A DNA stretch of 64,000 nucleotides from Gimesia benthica (GTDB lineage Bacteria; Planctomycetota; Planctomycetia; Planctomycetales; Planctomycetaceae), in the NCBI RefSeq assembly GCF_009720525.1, contig NZ_CP043930.1, positions 5,654,001-5,718,000 of the forward strand, read 5' to 3'. The first letter of the stretch is position 1. Every line of letters starts with the position of its first letter. This document shows positions 25,894-35,280 of the stretch, piece after piece. The notes beneath the pieces are model-generated. The model was not told where the DNA came from, ran no database searches, and saw only the letters and a program-made list of their open reading frames with translations. The position numbers were made by a program, and so were the translations under genes.

Positions 25894-26898
25894 ATGCCGA
25901 TTTCGCGAAGCAGTCTGAAACCGATCAGGGCACAAATCTTGCGCAGCTTACCCTGCCTGATATTGTTGTGTCTCGATTTCTGCTGCGCACAGGCAGGTGA
26001 TGCCGCAGCAGAGCCGTTGCTCATCGAGCAGAGCGAATTGGGCAAAGCTCTTACCGAGACAGAACCAGCAGCCTCACCGGTCGCGCCGGTTACGGGTCTC
26101 TACTTCGCCCCCTGTTGTGGCACCCTGTTTCAGTGGAACGCGGGCCCGGAATGTTCGGGCGGTCCTCAACTGGACAAGCCGTTGCAGACCGATCGACCTA
26201 ACTTCACTTCCACGTCGGTGACCGTGGGAAAGGGCGTAACCCAGATTGAATCGGGTTACACGTACCTGAAAAGTAACGAGGGGGGACAGGACGTCCGCTA
26301 TCAGTCTTTTGGCGAGTTCCTCTGGCGACAGGGCATTCTGGCAGACTGGCTGGAGTTTCGCGTCGGCTTTTCACCCCTGCAACAGACGGCACAGATCGGT
26401 ACCTGGCATAACAGCACCTTCGGCACCCAGGATCTGGACCTGGCACTGCAGTTTGCTCTGACGCCGCAAGCAGGCATTCTGCCTGAAATGGCGCTGATCA
26501 CATCGATGAGTGTGCCGACCGGGAGTCCGGCCTTTACGGCTCAACATGTCGAACCGGGCGTCGATCTGATCTATGCCTGGCAGCTGAACCAGATTGTCTC
26601 CGTCGCTGCTTCCACGCAGGGCTATGCAGATATCGACACCAGCGGGAAGTACTTTCTGGAGATGGCACAGTCCTGCTCAGTCAATTTTACGTTGAACAGC
26701 CAACTCAGCGCGTTTACCGAATGGTTCGTGCTGATTCCCAGCGGCGCCCGTACCGCCCGCACGGAACACTATTTTGATGCCGGGTTCACCTTCCTGATCA
26801 ATAACAATGTGCAGCTCGACTGGAGCGCGGGCATCGGCCTGAGCGAAGGCGCGTCCGACTTCTTCGCCGGTGCCGGTCTATCCATCCGCTTTCCCTGA
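25894..26898 (+). CDS. Outer-membrane beta-barrel protein, phenol-degradation transporter-like family
   Basis: A 334-residue protein with an N-terminal signal (hydrophobic core LPCLILLCLDFCCAQAGDA). The mature start LQTDRPNFTSTSVTVGKGVT followed by QIESGYTYLK is the hallmark of the PF13557 family of putative outer-membrane porin-like proteins. Alternating hydrophobic strands and a C-terminal phenylalanine-rich end (FFAGAGLSIRFP) fit a barrel inserted by the BAM system. No ribosome site precedes the ATG clearly, so the start is approximate. It is a single gene, convergent with the methyltransferase at 26916. Transported substrate unknown. Confidence 0.72.
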   Translation: MPISRSSLKPIRAQILRSLPCLILLCLDFCCAQAGDAAAEPLLIEQSELGKALTETEPAASPVAPVTGLYFAPCCGTLFQWNAGPECSGGPQLDKPLQTDRPNFTSTSVTVGKGVTQIESGYTYLKSNEGGQDVRYQSFGEFLWRQGILADWLEFRVGFSPLQQTAQIGTWHNSTFGTQDLDLALQFALTPQAGILPEMALITSMSVPTGSPAFTAQHVEPGVDLIYAWQLNQIVSVAASTQGYADIDTSGKYFLEMAQSCSVNFTLNSQLSAFTEWFVLIPSGARTARTEHYFDAGFTFLINNNVQLDWSAGIGLSEGASDFFAGAGLSIRFP

Positions 26899-26915
26899 TC
26901 CCGCAATCGCGACGA

Positions 26916-27923
26916 TCAGCGTTTGACGCCTTCCACAATCGAGAGATCGGACGAAGTCGGCACAATCCGCGTCAGTTCAAAGCCGGCCCGCTCATACAGC
27001 AGACGGAATTCCTCGGCCGTCCGTTCTCTGCCCCCCGTCACCAGCAGCATGATCAGGTCCACGAACTTCCCCCAGAAGGGGGCATTGCCCGGCTGGATGA
27101 CACTCTCCAGAATCAATAGCTTGCCCCCATCCGGCAGGGCCGCATGACAGTTCTTGAGAATGCGGAGTGATTGCTCGTCGTTCCAGTCGTGAATGATGTG
27201 CCGCAGGAGAATCGCATCCGGTCCCTGGGGCAGTGACTGGAAAAAGTCACCACCGACCAGCTGGCAGCGATCAGACAAACCGGCCTGGTCGATCTGTGAC
27301 TGAGCCCGTTTGACGACATGCGGTACATCAAACAGCAGGCCATGCAAATGAGGGTTCGCCTGCAGAATGCCTGCGAGATGCAGACCATTGCCTCCGCCGA
27401 CATCCGCCAGGACCCGGGTATTTGTAAGATCATAAGCATCCAGGATCGAATCGTTCCCGCGACCGTGGATGCCGGTCATCGCCCGGTCGAAGATCTGCGC
27501 CTGCTCCGGATGCTCGGCCAGAAACTCAAATACCGATTTTCCCCAAATCTTGTTGTAAGCCGGTTTCCCGGTCTGCAGGCTGTAAATGATTTCGCACCAG
27601 GGCCGGAACTGGTCTTCGCCATTCATGATCGCGCAGGCCTGTTTGGATTCCGGGTGATCACTCCGCAGCGGTTCCGCCAGCGGCGTGAGGGAGAAGGCCC
27701 CCTGTTCGTTTTCCGCAAAGATCCCCACACTGGCCAGGGCGCGGAGCAGGCGGTACAGCGAGTCCGCATCGGTCTGCGTCGCTTCCGCCAGTTGTGCCGC
27801 GGTCCGGGGACCCGCGGTCAACTGATCGGCGATTTCCAGTTTGGCAGCGGCATAGATGCTCTGGGAGATACAGTAGCCGGTAATCATCCGCTCCAGTTGT
27901 TGCGGAGGGGGTTCGTCGGTCAT
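26916..27923 (-). CDS. O-methyltransferase family 2 protein (copy A)
   Basis: A 335-residue SAM-dependent methyltransferase. The N-terminal winged-helix dimerisation domain (about 10-95) contains GYCISQSIYAAAKLEIADQL; the catalytic domain has VLADVGGGNGLHLAGIL (SAM), the catalytic His region LLRHIIHDWNDEQSLRILKN and KLLILESVI. The layout matches hydroxyneurosporene and acetylserotonin O-methyltransferase relatives. It is paralogous along its whole length to the next gene (28000-29007), the same length and in the same direction, so they arose by tandem duplication. The substrate, probably a small hydroxylated molecule, is unknown. Confidence 0.85.
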   Translation of the reverse strand: MTDEPPPQQLERMITGYCISQSIYAAAKLEIADQLTAGPRTAAQLAEATQTDADSLYRLLRALASVGIFAENEQGAFSLTPLAEPLRSDHPESKQACAIMNGEDQFRPWCEIIYSLQTGKPAYNKIWGKSVFEFLAEHPEQAQIFDRAMTGIHGRGNDSILDAYDLTNTRVLADVGGGNGLHLAGILQANPHLHGLLFDVPHVVKRAQSQIDQAGLSDRCQLVGGDFFQSLPQGPDAILLRHIIHDWNDEQSLRILKNCHAALPDGGKLLILESVIQPGNAPFWGKFVDLIMLLVTGGRERTAEEFRLLYERAGFELTRIVPTSSDLSIVEGVKR

Positions 27924-27999
27924 CTCAGCGTCTCCTTAGTTCAGCTCACATCAATTCGGGACGAAGCGCATTTACCGACAGGCAATCGGCATTTCAGAT

Positions 28000-29007
28000 C
28001 TACTGCTTAACGCATTCGATAATGCTCAGCTCGGATTCCGTCGGGATGATGCGCGTCAGCTCAAAGCCCGCCTCGGCGAACAGGCTGCGATACTCTTCGG
28101 CCGTCCGTTCCTTGCCGCCGGGGATCATCAGCATCACCAGGTCCAGGAACTTGCCGGCGAACGGTTCGTTACCGGCCGGGATCACACTTTCCACAACCAG
28201 CAGTTTAGCGTCTGCAGGCATCGCAGTGTGACAGTTTTTGAGAATCGTGAGCGACTTTTCATCGTCCCAGTCATGAATGATGTGCCGCATGAACCAGGCA
28301 TCCGCGTTCCCGGGCACCGCTTCAAAGAAGTTGCCTCCCACAATTTCGCAGCGCTCACTCAGTCCGGCTGCCTCAATGTGCGGCTGAGCCCGTTCGACAA
28401 CGTGAGGCAGGTCGAACAGAATCCCCTGCATCTCGGGGTACTGCTGCAGAATGTGGGTAATGTTCGAACCGTTTCCGCCGCCCACGTCAACCAGGGTCTG
28501 AATGCCTGAGAAATCGTAGGCCTGCATGATCTCTCCGGTTTCCCGGCCATGAATGCCCATCATCGCCTGATCGAAAATCTGGCCTTTGTCTTCATGCTGA
28601 GACAGGTATTCAAAGATCGGCTGACCGAAGACCTTATCGAACGAGGTCTTCCCGGTCTTTACGCTGTACATGATCTCGCTCCAGCACTGGAACTGCTCAT
28701 CGCCCGACATCATCGCCAGTGCCCGCTTGGAACCGGGGACATCGCTCCGCAGAAATTCCGCCATCGGCGTCAAGGTGAATTCCTGCTGCTCGTTTTCCTC
28801 AAAGATCCCGATGCTGGCCAAGGCACGCAACACTCGATACAGGGCGCCCGCATTCGTATCGGTAGCGGCCGCGAGTTGGGCCGCAGTCTGGGGGTTGTCG
28901 ACCAGCAGGTCAGCGATTCCCAGTTTCGCCGCCGCATAAATCGCCTGGGACGTCCAGTAGCCGGTAATCATCTGGTCCAGTTGCTGATGCAGTGCATGCT
29001 CCGTCAT
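28000..29007 (-). CDS. O-methyltransferase family 2 protein (copy B)
   Basis: 335 residues, the same length as copy A. Corresponding segments are GYWTSQAIYAAAKLGIADLL in the dimerisation domain, TLVDVGGGNGSNITHIL for SAM, and FMRHIIHDWDDEKSLTILKN around the catalytic His. Substitutions are spread over the protein, with more in the region that shapes the substrate pocket (about 100-160), so the two copies may differ in substrate. It is upstream of copy A in transcription order with 76 bases between, and 28 bases ahead of it lies the yaaA stop, so all three may form one unit. Confidence 0.85.
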   Translation of the reverse strand: MTEHALHQQLDQMITGYWTSQAIYAAAKLGIADLLVDNPQTAAQLAAATDTNAGALYRVLRALASIGIFEENEQQEFTLTPMAEFLRSDVPGSKRALAMMSGDEQFQCWSEIMYSVKTGKTSFDKVFGQPIFEYLSQHEDKGQIFDQAMMGIHGRETGEIMQAYDFSGIQTLVDVGGGNGSNITHILQQYPEMQGILFDLPHVVERAQPHIEAAGLSERCEIVGGNFFEAVPGNADAWFMRHIIHDWDDEKSLTILKNCHTAMPADAKLLVVESVIPAGNEPFAGKFLDLVMLMIPGGKERTAEEYRSLFAEAGFELTRIIPTESELSIIECVKQ

Positions 29008-29034
29008 TGTGCTTTCATCCTGAGAAAGTGGAAG

Positions 29035-29826
29035 TTATTTTTTTCCGACCGGCGGTGGTTGCGGGCGGGAAAAGGTCAGTTTGCTGTCAGTCGATTCATC
29101 GGGCTGATACTCGTAGCCATCCAGGTTGAATCCGGTCAGATCCTCCGGGGCATCGATGCGATTCTGTATCATCCAGGCCGCCATCCGTCCGCGGGCCTGC
29201 TTTGCGAACAGGGCGATCGTCCGCGATTTGCCATCCTTGATTTCCTTGAAGACCGGCGTAATCACCGGACATCCCAGCTGTTTCGGTTTCACCGACTTGA
29301 AGTATTCATTCGAAGCGAGATTCACCAGGGCCCGCTGTTTCTGTTGGTCGAGATCCGCCTTGAGCGACTCGGTGATTTTATCGCCCCAGAAATCGTACAG
29401 CGAATTTCCCTGCCGCGTCTTCAGGCTGGTTCCCATTTCCAGACGATAGGCCTGCATCAGATCGAGCGGACGCAGCACGCCATACAGACCGGACAGGATT
29501 CGCAGGTGATCCTGGGCATACGCCAGGTCACGGGCCTTGAACTGACTGGCATTCAGTCCCTGATAAACATCCCCGTTAAACGTCAGCACGGCCTGCTTGG
29601 CATTCTTTGTCGTAAACGGACGCGACCATTCATTGAACCGACCATGGTTCAATTCAGACAGATCGTCGCTGATGCTCATCAGTTCGCCCAGCGCTTTTCG
29701 CGACATCCGTTTGAGTTTATTGACGAGCGTTTCGGCTTCCTCGAGGAATTCGGGAGTCGAGTATTTGGTGGTCTGTTTCTGGGGATCCAGGTTCAGTGAT
29801 TTGGCCGGGGAAAGTACTGTCAGCAT
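29035..29826 (-). CDS. yaaA: YaaA-family peroxide stress protein
   Basis: A 263-residue cytoplasmic protein of the YaaA (UPF0246) family. Recognised from LTVLSPAKSLNLDPQ at the N terminus, FNGDVYQGLNASQF, LSGLYGVLRPLDLMQAYRLE and the C-terminal KQARGRMAAWMIQNRI. YaaA lowers intracellular free iron and limits oxidative DNA damage after peroxide exposure in E. coli, and binds DNA. It lies upstream of the methyltransferase pair on the same strand, 27 bases from copy B, so stress-linked co-expression is possible. Confidence 0.9.
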   Translation of the reverse strand: MLTVLSPAKSLNLDPQKQTTKYSTPEFLEEAETLVNKLKRMSRKALGELMSISDDLSELNHGRFNEWSRPFTTKNAKQAVLTFNGDVYQGLNASQFKARDLAYAQDHLRILSGLYGVLRPLDLMQAYRLEMGTSLKTRQGNSLYDFWGDKITESLKADLDQQKQRALVNLASNEYFKSVKPKQLGCPVITPVFKEIKDGKSRTIALFAKQARGRMAAWMIQNRIDAPEDLTGFNLDGYEYQPDESTDSKLTFSRPQPPPVGKK

Positions 29827-29917
29827 GGTCGCAATCCGTCTATCTGCAGGTGATTTCAGTTCGCGTTGGTTATAGACCGCGCCTGCCGGAATGTCAATAA
29901 ACAGATTCCCGCCCGGC

Positions 29918-31036
29918 TCACGGCCGAATGGCGCGATAGTATTCGATCATCGCTTCGACCTTGTCGGTCTGGGGATGCAGGGAACCCCAGCGGAAGACCA
30001 TCACCCCGGTCGCCGGACGACGCGTGCCATGGTCTAGGACCGGCTGCACCTGTTTGACGGGCACGGTTTCGCCCCAGTCCGAGAGCTGCACGATAGGCCA
30101 GATCTTATGTCGTTCTCCAGGCTGCCCCTTGATACCGAGGTACTTTCCCAGCCAGGCCGTCTGGCGGGAAATCCAGGCCGGGTCTTCGGGATGATTGAAG
30201 CGGGCATGATAAGGCATGATGCTGAAGACATCGATGTACTGTGCCTGGGCCTTGAGATCGATGGCCAGCTTGTTTTTCAGCGCCCCGTCGAAATCGGTGT
30301 CGGTCCACGGGCAATGGAACGTGCCCAGCAGCGCTTTCGGTCGTGTCTCCTCGATGATCGAATGGAACTCGCGGACCCAGTCGGTGAAAACGTCACACCG
30401 CCACTGGGTCCACTTCGCCTTCTGTTCTCCCAGCAGCAGTTTCGAAAGTTCGGCCGTCGGTGCCTCGGGCAGGCTGGTTTTCGTATCCTGCTGATACTGT
30501 TTCAGGCAACGTTCACAGAAACAGGTGTCCGGCATGTCCGGCTCGGCCCGTTCCCAGCTGGCGTGACTGTGATGATAATCGAGCCAGATGCCGTCGATGT
30601 CGTATTCTTTGAGCACACGACGAAATTCCTCCATCCGAGATGCGCGATAACCGGGATGCGTCGGACAGATACCCTGCCAGCCATGCGGGGGAGGCGAAAC
30701 CTTCCCGTCCACGCCGATCGGAGCCGCGTCCGAATGCTCCTTGAGATAGCCGGCGACATGCAGCGTGTTGAACTCGGCAAAGACCTGCGCCCCCTGTCGC
30801 TTCAGTTGAGCGATCCTTTCAGCTGTCAGACTGCCCGAGCCCATGAAGATCGCATTCACGCCCAGTTCGGGCAGACTGCGGTTCTGCTCCAGTAACTGTG
30901 TCGGTGCACCGCCATAGATCCCACGGATCTTAATATGCGGACGGGGTTGGGGCTCCGGTTCCGCTGCGCGGAGAGTGACATTCTGCAGGAGCAGACAAGA
31001 GAAAGAGCAGAGCATCCAGGGAGCAATGCGGTGCAT
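29918..31036 (-). CDS. Secreted glycoside-hydrolase-like TIM-barrel protein
   Basis: 372 residues from the ATG at 31036, chosen because GAGG lies about eight bases before it and a signal peptide follows directly (APWMLCSFSCLLLQNVTLRA). An ATG at 31066 overlapping the upstream stop lacks a ribosome site. The mature part reads like a barrel-type hydrolase: RGIYGGAPTQLL, the region ICPTHPGYRASRMEEFRRVL, YDIDGIWLDYHH (a typical strand ending in an acid) and LGTFHCPWTD. A CERC motif follows the barrel Asp. It is last in a four-gene operon of exported proteins. Enzyme class and substrate are unproven. Confidence 0.62.
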   Translation of the reverse strand: MHRIAPWMLCSFSCLLLQNVTLRAAEPEPQPRPHIKIRGIYGGAPTQLLEQNRSLPELGVNAIFMGSGSLTAERIAQLKRQGAQVFAEFNTLHVAGYLKEHSDAAPIGVDGKVSPPPHGWQGICPTHPGYRASRMEEFRRVLKEYDIDGIWLDYHHSHASWERAEPDMPDTCFCERCLKQYQQDTKTSLPEAPTAELSKLLLGEQKAKWTQWRCDVFTDWVREFHSIIEETRPKALLGTFHCPWTDTDFDGALKNKLAIDLKAQAQYIDVFSIMPYHARFNHPEDPAWISRQTAWLGKYLGIKGQPGERHKIWPIVQLSDWGETVPVKQVQPVLDHGTRRPATGVMVFRWGSLHPQTDKVEAMIEYYRAIRP

Positions 31037-31062
31037 GGGAGTGCCTCGTTTCAGGGTTGGAT

Positions 31063-31932
31063 TCATTCGGTTTCTGTTTGTTGTACGATTTTCTGGAGCC
31101 ATTGACGTGCCTGGCTCCGCTGGGGAATGTCTTTTAACACCCATTCATCGGAATGGTTAGGGTAGGGAAGTGCCATAAACGTGAACTGCCCCGAGATGCC
31201 ACTGTCTTTGAGATACGCTTCTGTCTGCTGCGTACTCATTTCATGGCTGATGAACTGGGGACGCGTTCCCAGCCGCACCAGTCGCTGGCGAGCAGACGCG
31301 GCATCACTGTCGGGGTAATTCCACTTGCGAACGCCGTCGTAATGACTGTGGGGCAGCATCGCTTTCCAGAGTTTCGCGATCTCCGCGTCTCGCAGCCCAA
31401 TATAATTACAGGCGATGGCACCCCGCGAAAAACCGGTGAGGATGACATTCTTCGCGTCGCCGCCATATTCCGTGCAGATGCGGGCCACGGTCTGCTTACA
31501 ATAGTCGGCTGTCGCGTCCGGATCGCCCCACCATTTGACGGCATGCTGACCCGTTTTCGGATCAACAAAGGGCAGACTGACCCAGATCATGCCGACACCG
31601 CCGGACAAACCATAGCCCAGTTTGCAGTCCTGCACACGGCCCCGACTGACGTCATTCAGGGCATTGCGATAACCGCCGTTGCCCGGGTACTCCATAATGA
31701 CGGGATACCTCTTCCCGGGCTGCCAGTCAGGGGGCAGATACAGTGCATGGGCGATTTCGGTCTTTTCGAACCCCTGATTCGTCTGCCAGACCCGCTGGCC
31801 GGGAGCAGGTGTGCCCCGTGTGACCTCAGGCACCGTCAGGTCAGAGGGCAGGCTGTTGAGATTGACCGGCTCCGCAGCTGCGACGCTGAGTGTGCTGCAG
31901 ATCAGGATCAGCAATGTCTTGAGCACAGGCAT
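31063..31932 (-). CDS. Secreted alpha/beta hydrolase (esterase-like)
   Basis: 289 residues. The ATG at 31932 has AAAGGA seven bases before it and starts a clear signal peptide (MPVLKTLLILICSTLSVAAA); a longer form from 31959 is less likely. The nucleophile elbow is GFSRGAIACNY, with an oxyanion region after YPVIMEYPGNGG and a likely catalytic His in PYPNHSDEWV near the C terminus. The fold suggests an esterase or polysaccharide-debranching enzyme. It lies between the PVC cytochrome and the barrel hydrolase genes, in the same operon. Confidence 0.75.
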   Translation of the reverse strand: MPVLKTLLILICSTLSVAAAEPVNLNSLPSDLTVPEVTRGTPAPGQRVWQTNQGFEKTEIAHALYLPPDWQPGKRYPVIMEYPGNGGYRNALNDVSRGRVQDCKLGYGLSGGVGMIWVSLPFVDPKTGQHAVKWWGDPDATADYCKQTVARICTEYGGDAKNVILTGFSRGAIACNYIGLRDAEIAKLWKAMLPHSHYDGVRKWNYPDSDAASARQRLVRLGTRPQFISHEMSTQQTEAYLKDSGISGQFTFMALPYPNHSDEWVLKDIPQRSQARQWLQKIVQQTETE

Positions 31933-31955
31933 GCGATGGTCCTTTCTGAATCCGC

Positions 31956-34433
31956 TCAATTCGACTGTTGAAACGCGGCTGCTCCGGGATCGCCGCCCGC
32001 CTTGAGGTAAGCCAGCAGATCCAGAATGTCTTCCTGCGAGAGCACGTTAATCAAACTGGCGGGCATCGGCGATGTCTTCGAAAGCACGGCTTCCTCGATT
32101 TCCTCGCGGAGCACCGGCACCGTGGTTTGACGAATCGGATCGGTTTCGACGGTGATGGTGGTCTTGCTGACCCCCACCGGTCTGCCGGTCACGATCTTGC
32201 CGCTGCTGAGGACGTAGACGGTATAAAGGTATTTCGGATCCATCACTTTGGACGGTTCAATGATCGATTCCAGAATCGCCCGACTGTCAAAGCGTTTGCC
32301 AACATTCGAGAGATCCGGGCCGATCTGTGCCCCGGTGGAACCGATCCGATGACACTTGAGACAGTTCGCCGCCAGCAACGCCTGTCGCGCATTTTTGAAG
32401 GAACGGTTCTGTGTCACTGAAGCCAGGTGTGGTTCGAGGTCGGTCAATTGCCAGTCTTTTACCACCGGCCGCGCGGGAACAACTTCTTCCACTTCCAGCG
32501 GTTTATCGAGGGCGGCGATCTCCTGGCTTAATTGCTGCTGTTGAGTGTCGCTGAGTAACTTCAGGAAGTCGACACGAATATCGCGGAGCCGTTCGGTCAG
32601 TTGCTTGCCTCCCGTAAAGTGGCGGGCTGATCCCAGCCAGGCGAGGAACTGACGCTGCGTTTTCGGAGTCCAGCCTGGGGACGCCTGAGTCAAGGCACGG
32701 GCGGTGCGGATCTGATCTTCCTGGGGCGACGTATCTGCGAGCAGCGTTATCGCCCGGGGAACGACAGAATCATCGTTCAGATAGACCAGCAGTTCGCACA
32801 ACATGTGATTCGCGCTGCTGGTCGCATGCGGAAACAGGGGGCTCAGTCGCTCTCTGATTGTCGCAGCCTGGGCTGACATCGGTTTGCCGAGTCGAATACA
32901 ACAGAGTTCATACGCGCGGAGCAACGCCAGTAACTGTTCCTGCGATAGCGCGCTGATATCGATCCGGTTCAGCGCTGTCAGGACCGCGTCTCGATCTTCA
33001 GAAGTGCCTTGATGACACAGGGCAATCAACGCCTCAATTGCTGCGATCGGCGTCGTTTCTGAAAGTGCCCGTTCACGCCAGCGTGAGACATCCTGATGTT
33101 CCAGTGCCTTGCGGGCGGTGAAACGCAGCCAGCGGTCATCGCTGCTCAAATGCGTCCAGAGTACGTCGATCTCAGGTACCGGGGAAGTGAGATATGGTTC
33201 GAGGTTTCGTCTCAGCTGACGTGCGGTTTTCCCCTGCTCGAGGTCCTGCGCGCTGATCTCAGGCGCCTGGGAAGTCGGACTCTGGTCGGCTCGCGACGTC
33301 ACGCGATACAGGCCCGATTGTGAACCGCGACCTCCGGTGATGAAATACAGCGCACCGTCGGGCCCGAACTGCATGTCACACACATTCAGCGGCCCTCCTT
33401 CCAGAAAGACTTCATACTGACACTGATAGCTGGCTCCCGCAGGAATCAGATCCACGAGCAGGATGCGTCCATTCTGCCAGTCAGCGATATACATGGCGTT
33501 CTTGAAGCGGGGCGGAAAGCGACTCTCGGTGCCGAAGACCATCCCGGTCGGAGAACCCAGCCCCGTATTGAGCGTGCTGGGCAGACTGTCTGCATAATAC
33601 TCGGGCCATTTGCCGGTTCCCCACCGCCAGCCATACTCGCCGCCGGGAATAATATGATTGATGCGGGTCGGGCGATACCAGGGTTGGCCGATATCCCATT
33701 CCATGTCGGCGTCGTAAGTAAACATCTCCCCTTCGGTGTTGAAGGCGATGTCGACCTGGTTCCGAAATCCCCCCGCGAGAATCTCCCAGGTTTTCCCTGC
33801 CGGGTCGGTCTTGAGAATGTAGCCGACACGATCATCCTGACCGGCGTCGTGCGGGTTGGGCAGCAACTGATCGTTCTGTGGATCGCGATAGGGAGACTGG
33901 GGAGAGACTCCCTCAGGAAACGAGACATCGTTGCCGACGACCAGATAGATGTTTTTGTCGGGGCCGAGGACGAGCTGATTGCTGCCATGACCGAACCGGC
34001 TGCGGTAATCCAGTGGTTTCAATAACTGCCGCTGATCGAACTGACCATCGCCATTCGTATCCCGGAAGCGATGCAGTCCCTCGCCGTTCGTCTCACTGAT
34101 ATACAGGCTGTCGTGGGCATACAACACGCCACGACAGTGTTTTAACTTGTCGTCGATTTTTTCGAACGCGACTTTGTCGGTATTATCATTGAAAGTGAGC
34201 CGCCCCAGGCCGACATCGTCCAGTCCCAGGATCACGCGCCCCCGATCATCAAAGGTCATGCTGATCCAGGAGCTTTCTCCCGCCTGCGCCGAACGCAGCA
34301 GTTCTACCTGAAAGCCGGGCTGTACGCGGATCGAACTCACCGGCGTCGCCTGTTGTTCTGCACCGCGCACACTCTGAGTGACACTCGTGAGCAGCAGTGC
34401 GATAAGGCACAGCCAGAAAAGATGGTTTCGCAT
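31956..34433 (-). CDS. PVC-type heme-binding propeller protein (membrane-bound dehydrogenase type)
   Basis: 825 residues with a signal peptide (LFWLCLIALLLTSVTQSVRG). Order: a six-bladed NHL/PQQ-like propeller (about 35-370, with FDDRGRVILGLDDVGLGRL and AMYIADWQNGRILLVDLIP), an alpha-helical HEAT-like middle (about 400-640), and a C-terminal cytochrome c domain with the heme site CLKCHRIG and SNVGKRFDSRAILESIIEPS followed by PVGVSKTTITVET. This three-part form is a planctomycete hallmark and is thought to move electrons from extracellular oxidation. The gene is four bases downstream of the endonuclease-like gene. Substrate unknown. Confidence 0.88.
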   Translation of the reverse strand: MRNHLFWLCLIALLLTSVTQSVRGAEQQATPVSSIRVQPGFQVELLRSAQAGESSWISMTFDDRGRVILGLDDVGLGRLTFNDNTDKVAFEKIDDKLKHCRGVLYAHDSLYISETNGEGLHRFRDTNGDGQFDQRQLLKPLDYRSRFGHGSNQLVLGPDKNIYLVVGNDVSFPEGVSPQSPYRDPQNDQLLPNPHDAGQDDRVGYILKTDPAGKTWEILAGGFRNQVDIAFNTEGEMFTYDADMEWDIGQPWYRPTRINHIIPGGEYGWRWGTGKWPEYYADSLPSTLNTGLGSPTGMVFGTESRFPPRFKNAMYIADWQNGRILLVDLIPAGASYQCQYEVFLEGGPLNVCDMQFGPDGALYFITGGRGSQSGLYRVTSRADQSPTSQAPEISAQDLEQGKTARQLRRNLEPYLTSPVPEIDVLWTHLSSDDRWLRFTARKALEHQDVSRWRERALSETTPIAAIEALIALCHQGTSEDRDAVLTALNRIDISALSQEQLLALLRAYELCCIRLGKPMSAQAATIRERLSPLFPHATSSANHMLCELLVYLNDDSVVPRAITLLADTSPQEDQIRTARALTQASPGWTPKTQRQFLAWLGSARHFTGGKQLTERLRDIRVDFLKLLSDTQQQQLSQEIAALDKPLEVEEVVPARPVVKDWQLTDLEPHLASVTQNRSFKNARQALLAANCLKCHRIGSTGAQIGPDLSNVGKRFDSRAILESIIEPSKVMDPKYLYTVYVLSSGKIVTGRPVGVSKTTITVETDPIRQTTVPVLREEIEEAVLSKTSPMPASLINVLSQEDILDLLAYLKAGGDPGAAAFQQSN

Positions 34434-34437
34434 CGGG

Positions 34438-35280
34438 TTACTCCTGTGTGAGTTTCAGGATGGCAAACACCGGACGGTGATCCGAGGCCAGCGGTTCATT
34501 GATGACTTTGGTTTCGATGACTTCAAACCGGCCAGCCGGTCGATAAAAGATGTAATCAATCCGGGAGCGTGGCTTCGTCGAAGGCGCGGTTGGGGTCGCG
34601 TCTTTGTCGATGGCGTTGATCCAGCGTTTGAGCAGAACCTGAATCGGTTCTTCTTCCGGGCGGGCATTCATGTCTCCCGCCAGGATCGTGGGGACCTCTG
34701 ATTCGGACGCGAAATACTGATTGATGGCTTTGGCTTCCGCGACCCGATCTTCATGCACATTATGTTGAAAGTGCGTACTGATGAATCGCAGCGGCTTTCC
34801 ATCGGGACCCTTCACGGTCACGACGATTGCGCCCCGTGGATAAGTCACCCGTTCGGGAGTACTTTCGGTATAGGGGAGTGGCTGAATCATCACATCCAGA
34901 ATCGGCAGGCGAGTCAACACTGCATTCCCAAACAGGCCCCCTTCGTAATGCTGTGTCGGTCCGAAGCGAACTTCGAGTCCCGTCAGTTCCGACAGGCGCT
35001 GCGCTTCGTGAACGCGGCTGGAACGTTTCACGCCCACATCGACTTCCTGCAGGGCAACCAGGTCCGGCTTGGTCTGTGCAATTACTTTTGCCAGACGGGC
35101 TACATCGTATTTGCCATCGGTTCCCTGTCCGTAATGAATGTTGTAACAGAGCACACGCAGGGAATCAGCGGCCTGCACACGCGGTGTATCAAGGCTGTTA
35201 CTTAAGACGAGAGCGATGACTGTCAGCCAGAGTGAACATTTTAAAAAAGAGGGGAATGAGAAACGGCAAGACTGCAGCAT
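34438..35280 (-). CDS. Secreted endonuclease/exonuclease/phosphatase-family protein
   Basis: 280 residues with a signal peptide (hydrophobic core about 15-28, cleavage near VQAA). EEP-fold motifs are LRVLCYNIHYGQGTDGKYD, LVALQEVDVGVKRSS (metal Glu), TILAGDMNARPEEEP (Asp-x-Asn) and ASDHRPVFAILK (terminal Asp-His). The fold covers nucleases, sphingomyelinases and inositol phosphatases, so the activity cannot be fixed; an extracytoplasmic phosphodiesterase is most likely. It is the first gene of the four-gene exported-enzyme operon 35280-29918. Confidence 0.83.
   Translation of the reverse strand: MLQSCRFSFPSFLKCSLWLTVIALVLSNSLDTPRVQAADSLRVLCYNIHYGQGTDGKYDVARLAKVIAQTKPDLVALQEVDVGVKRSSRVHEAQRLSELTGLEVRFGPTQHYEGGLFGNAVLTRLPILDVMIQPLPYTESTPERVTYPRGAIVVTVKGPDGKPLRFISTHFQHNVHEDRVAEAKAINQYFASESEVPTILAGDMNARPEEEPIQVLLKRWINAIDKDATPTAPSTKPRSRIDYIFYRPAGRFEVIETKVINEPLASDHRPVFAILKLTQE

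Noticed and set aside
28549..29799. A 416-codon + strand open frame
   Set aside because: Antisense to yaaA and the second O-methyltransferase, both firmly identified; no motif or ribosome site.
30107..30895. A 262-codon + strand open frame
   Set aside because: Antisense to the secreted hydrolase-like gene with signal peptide and ribosome site; no family resemblance.
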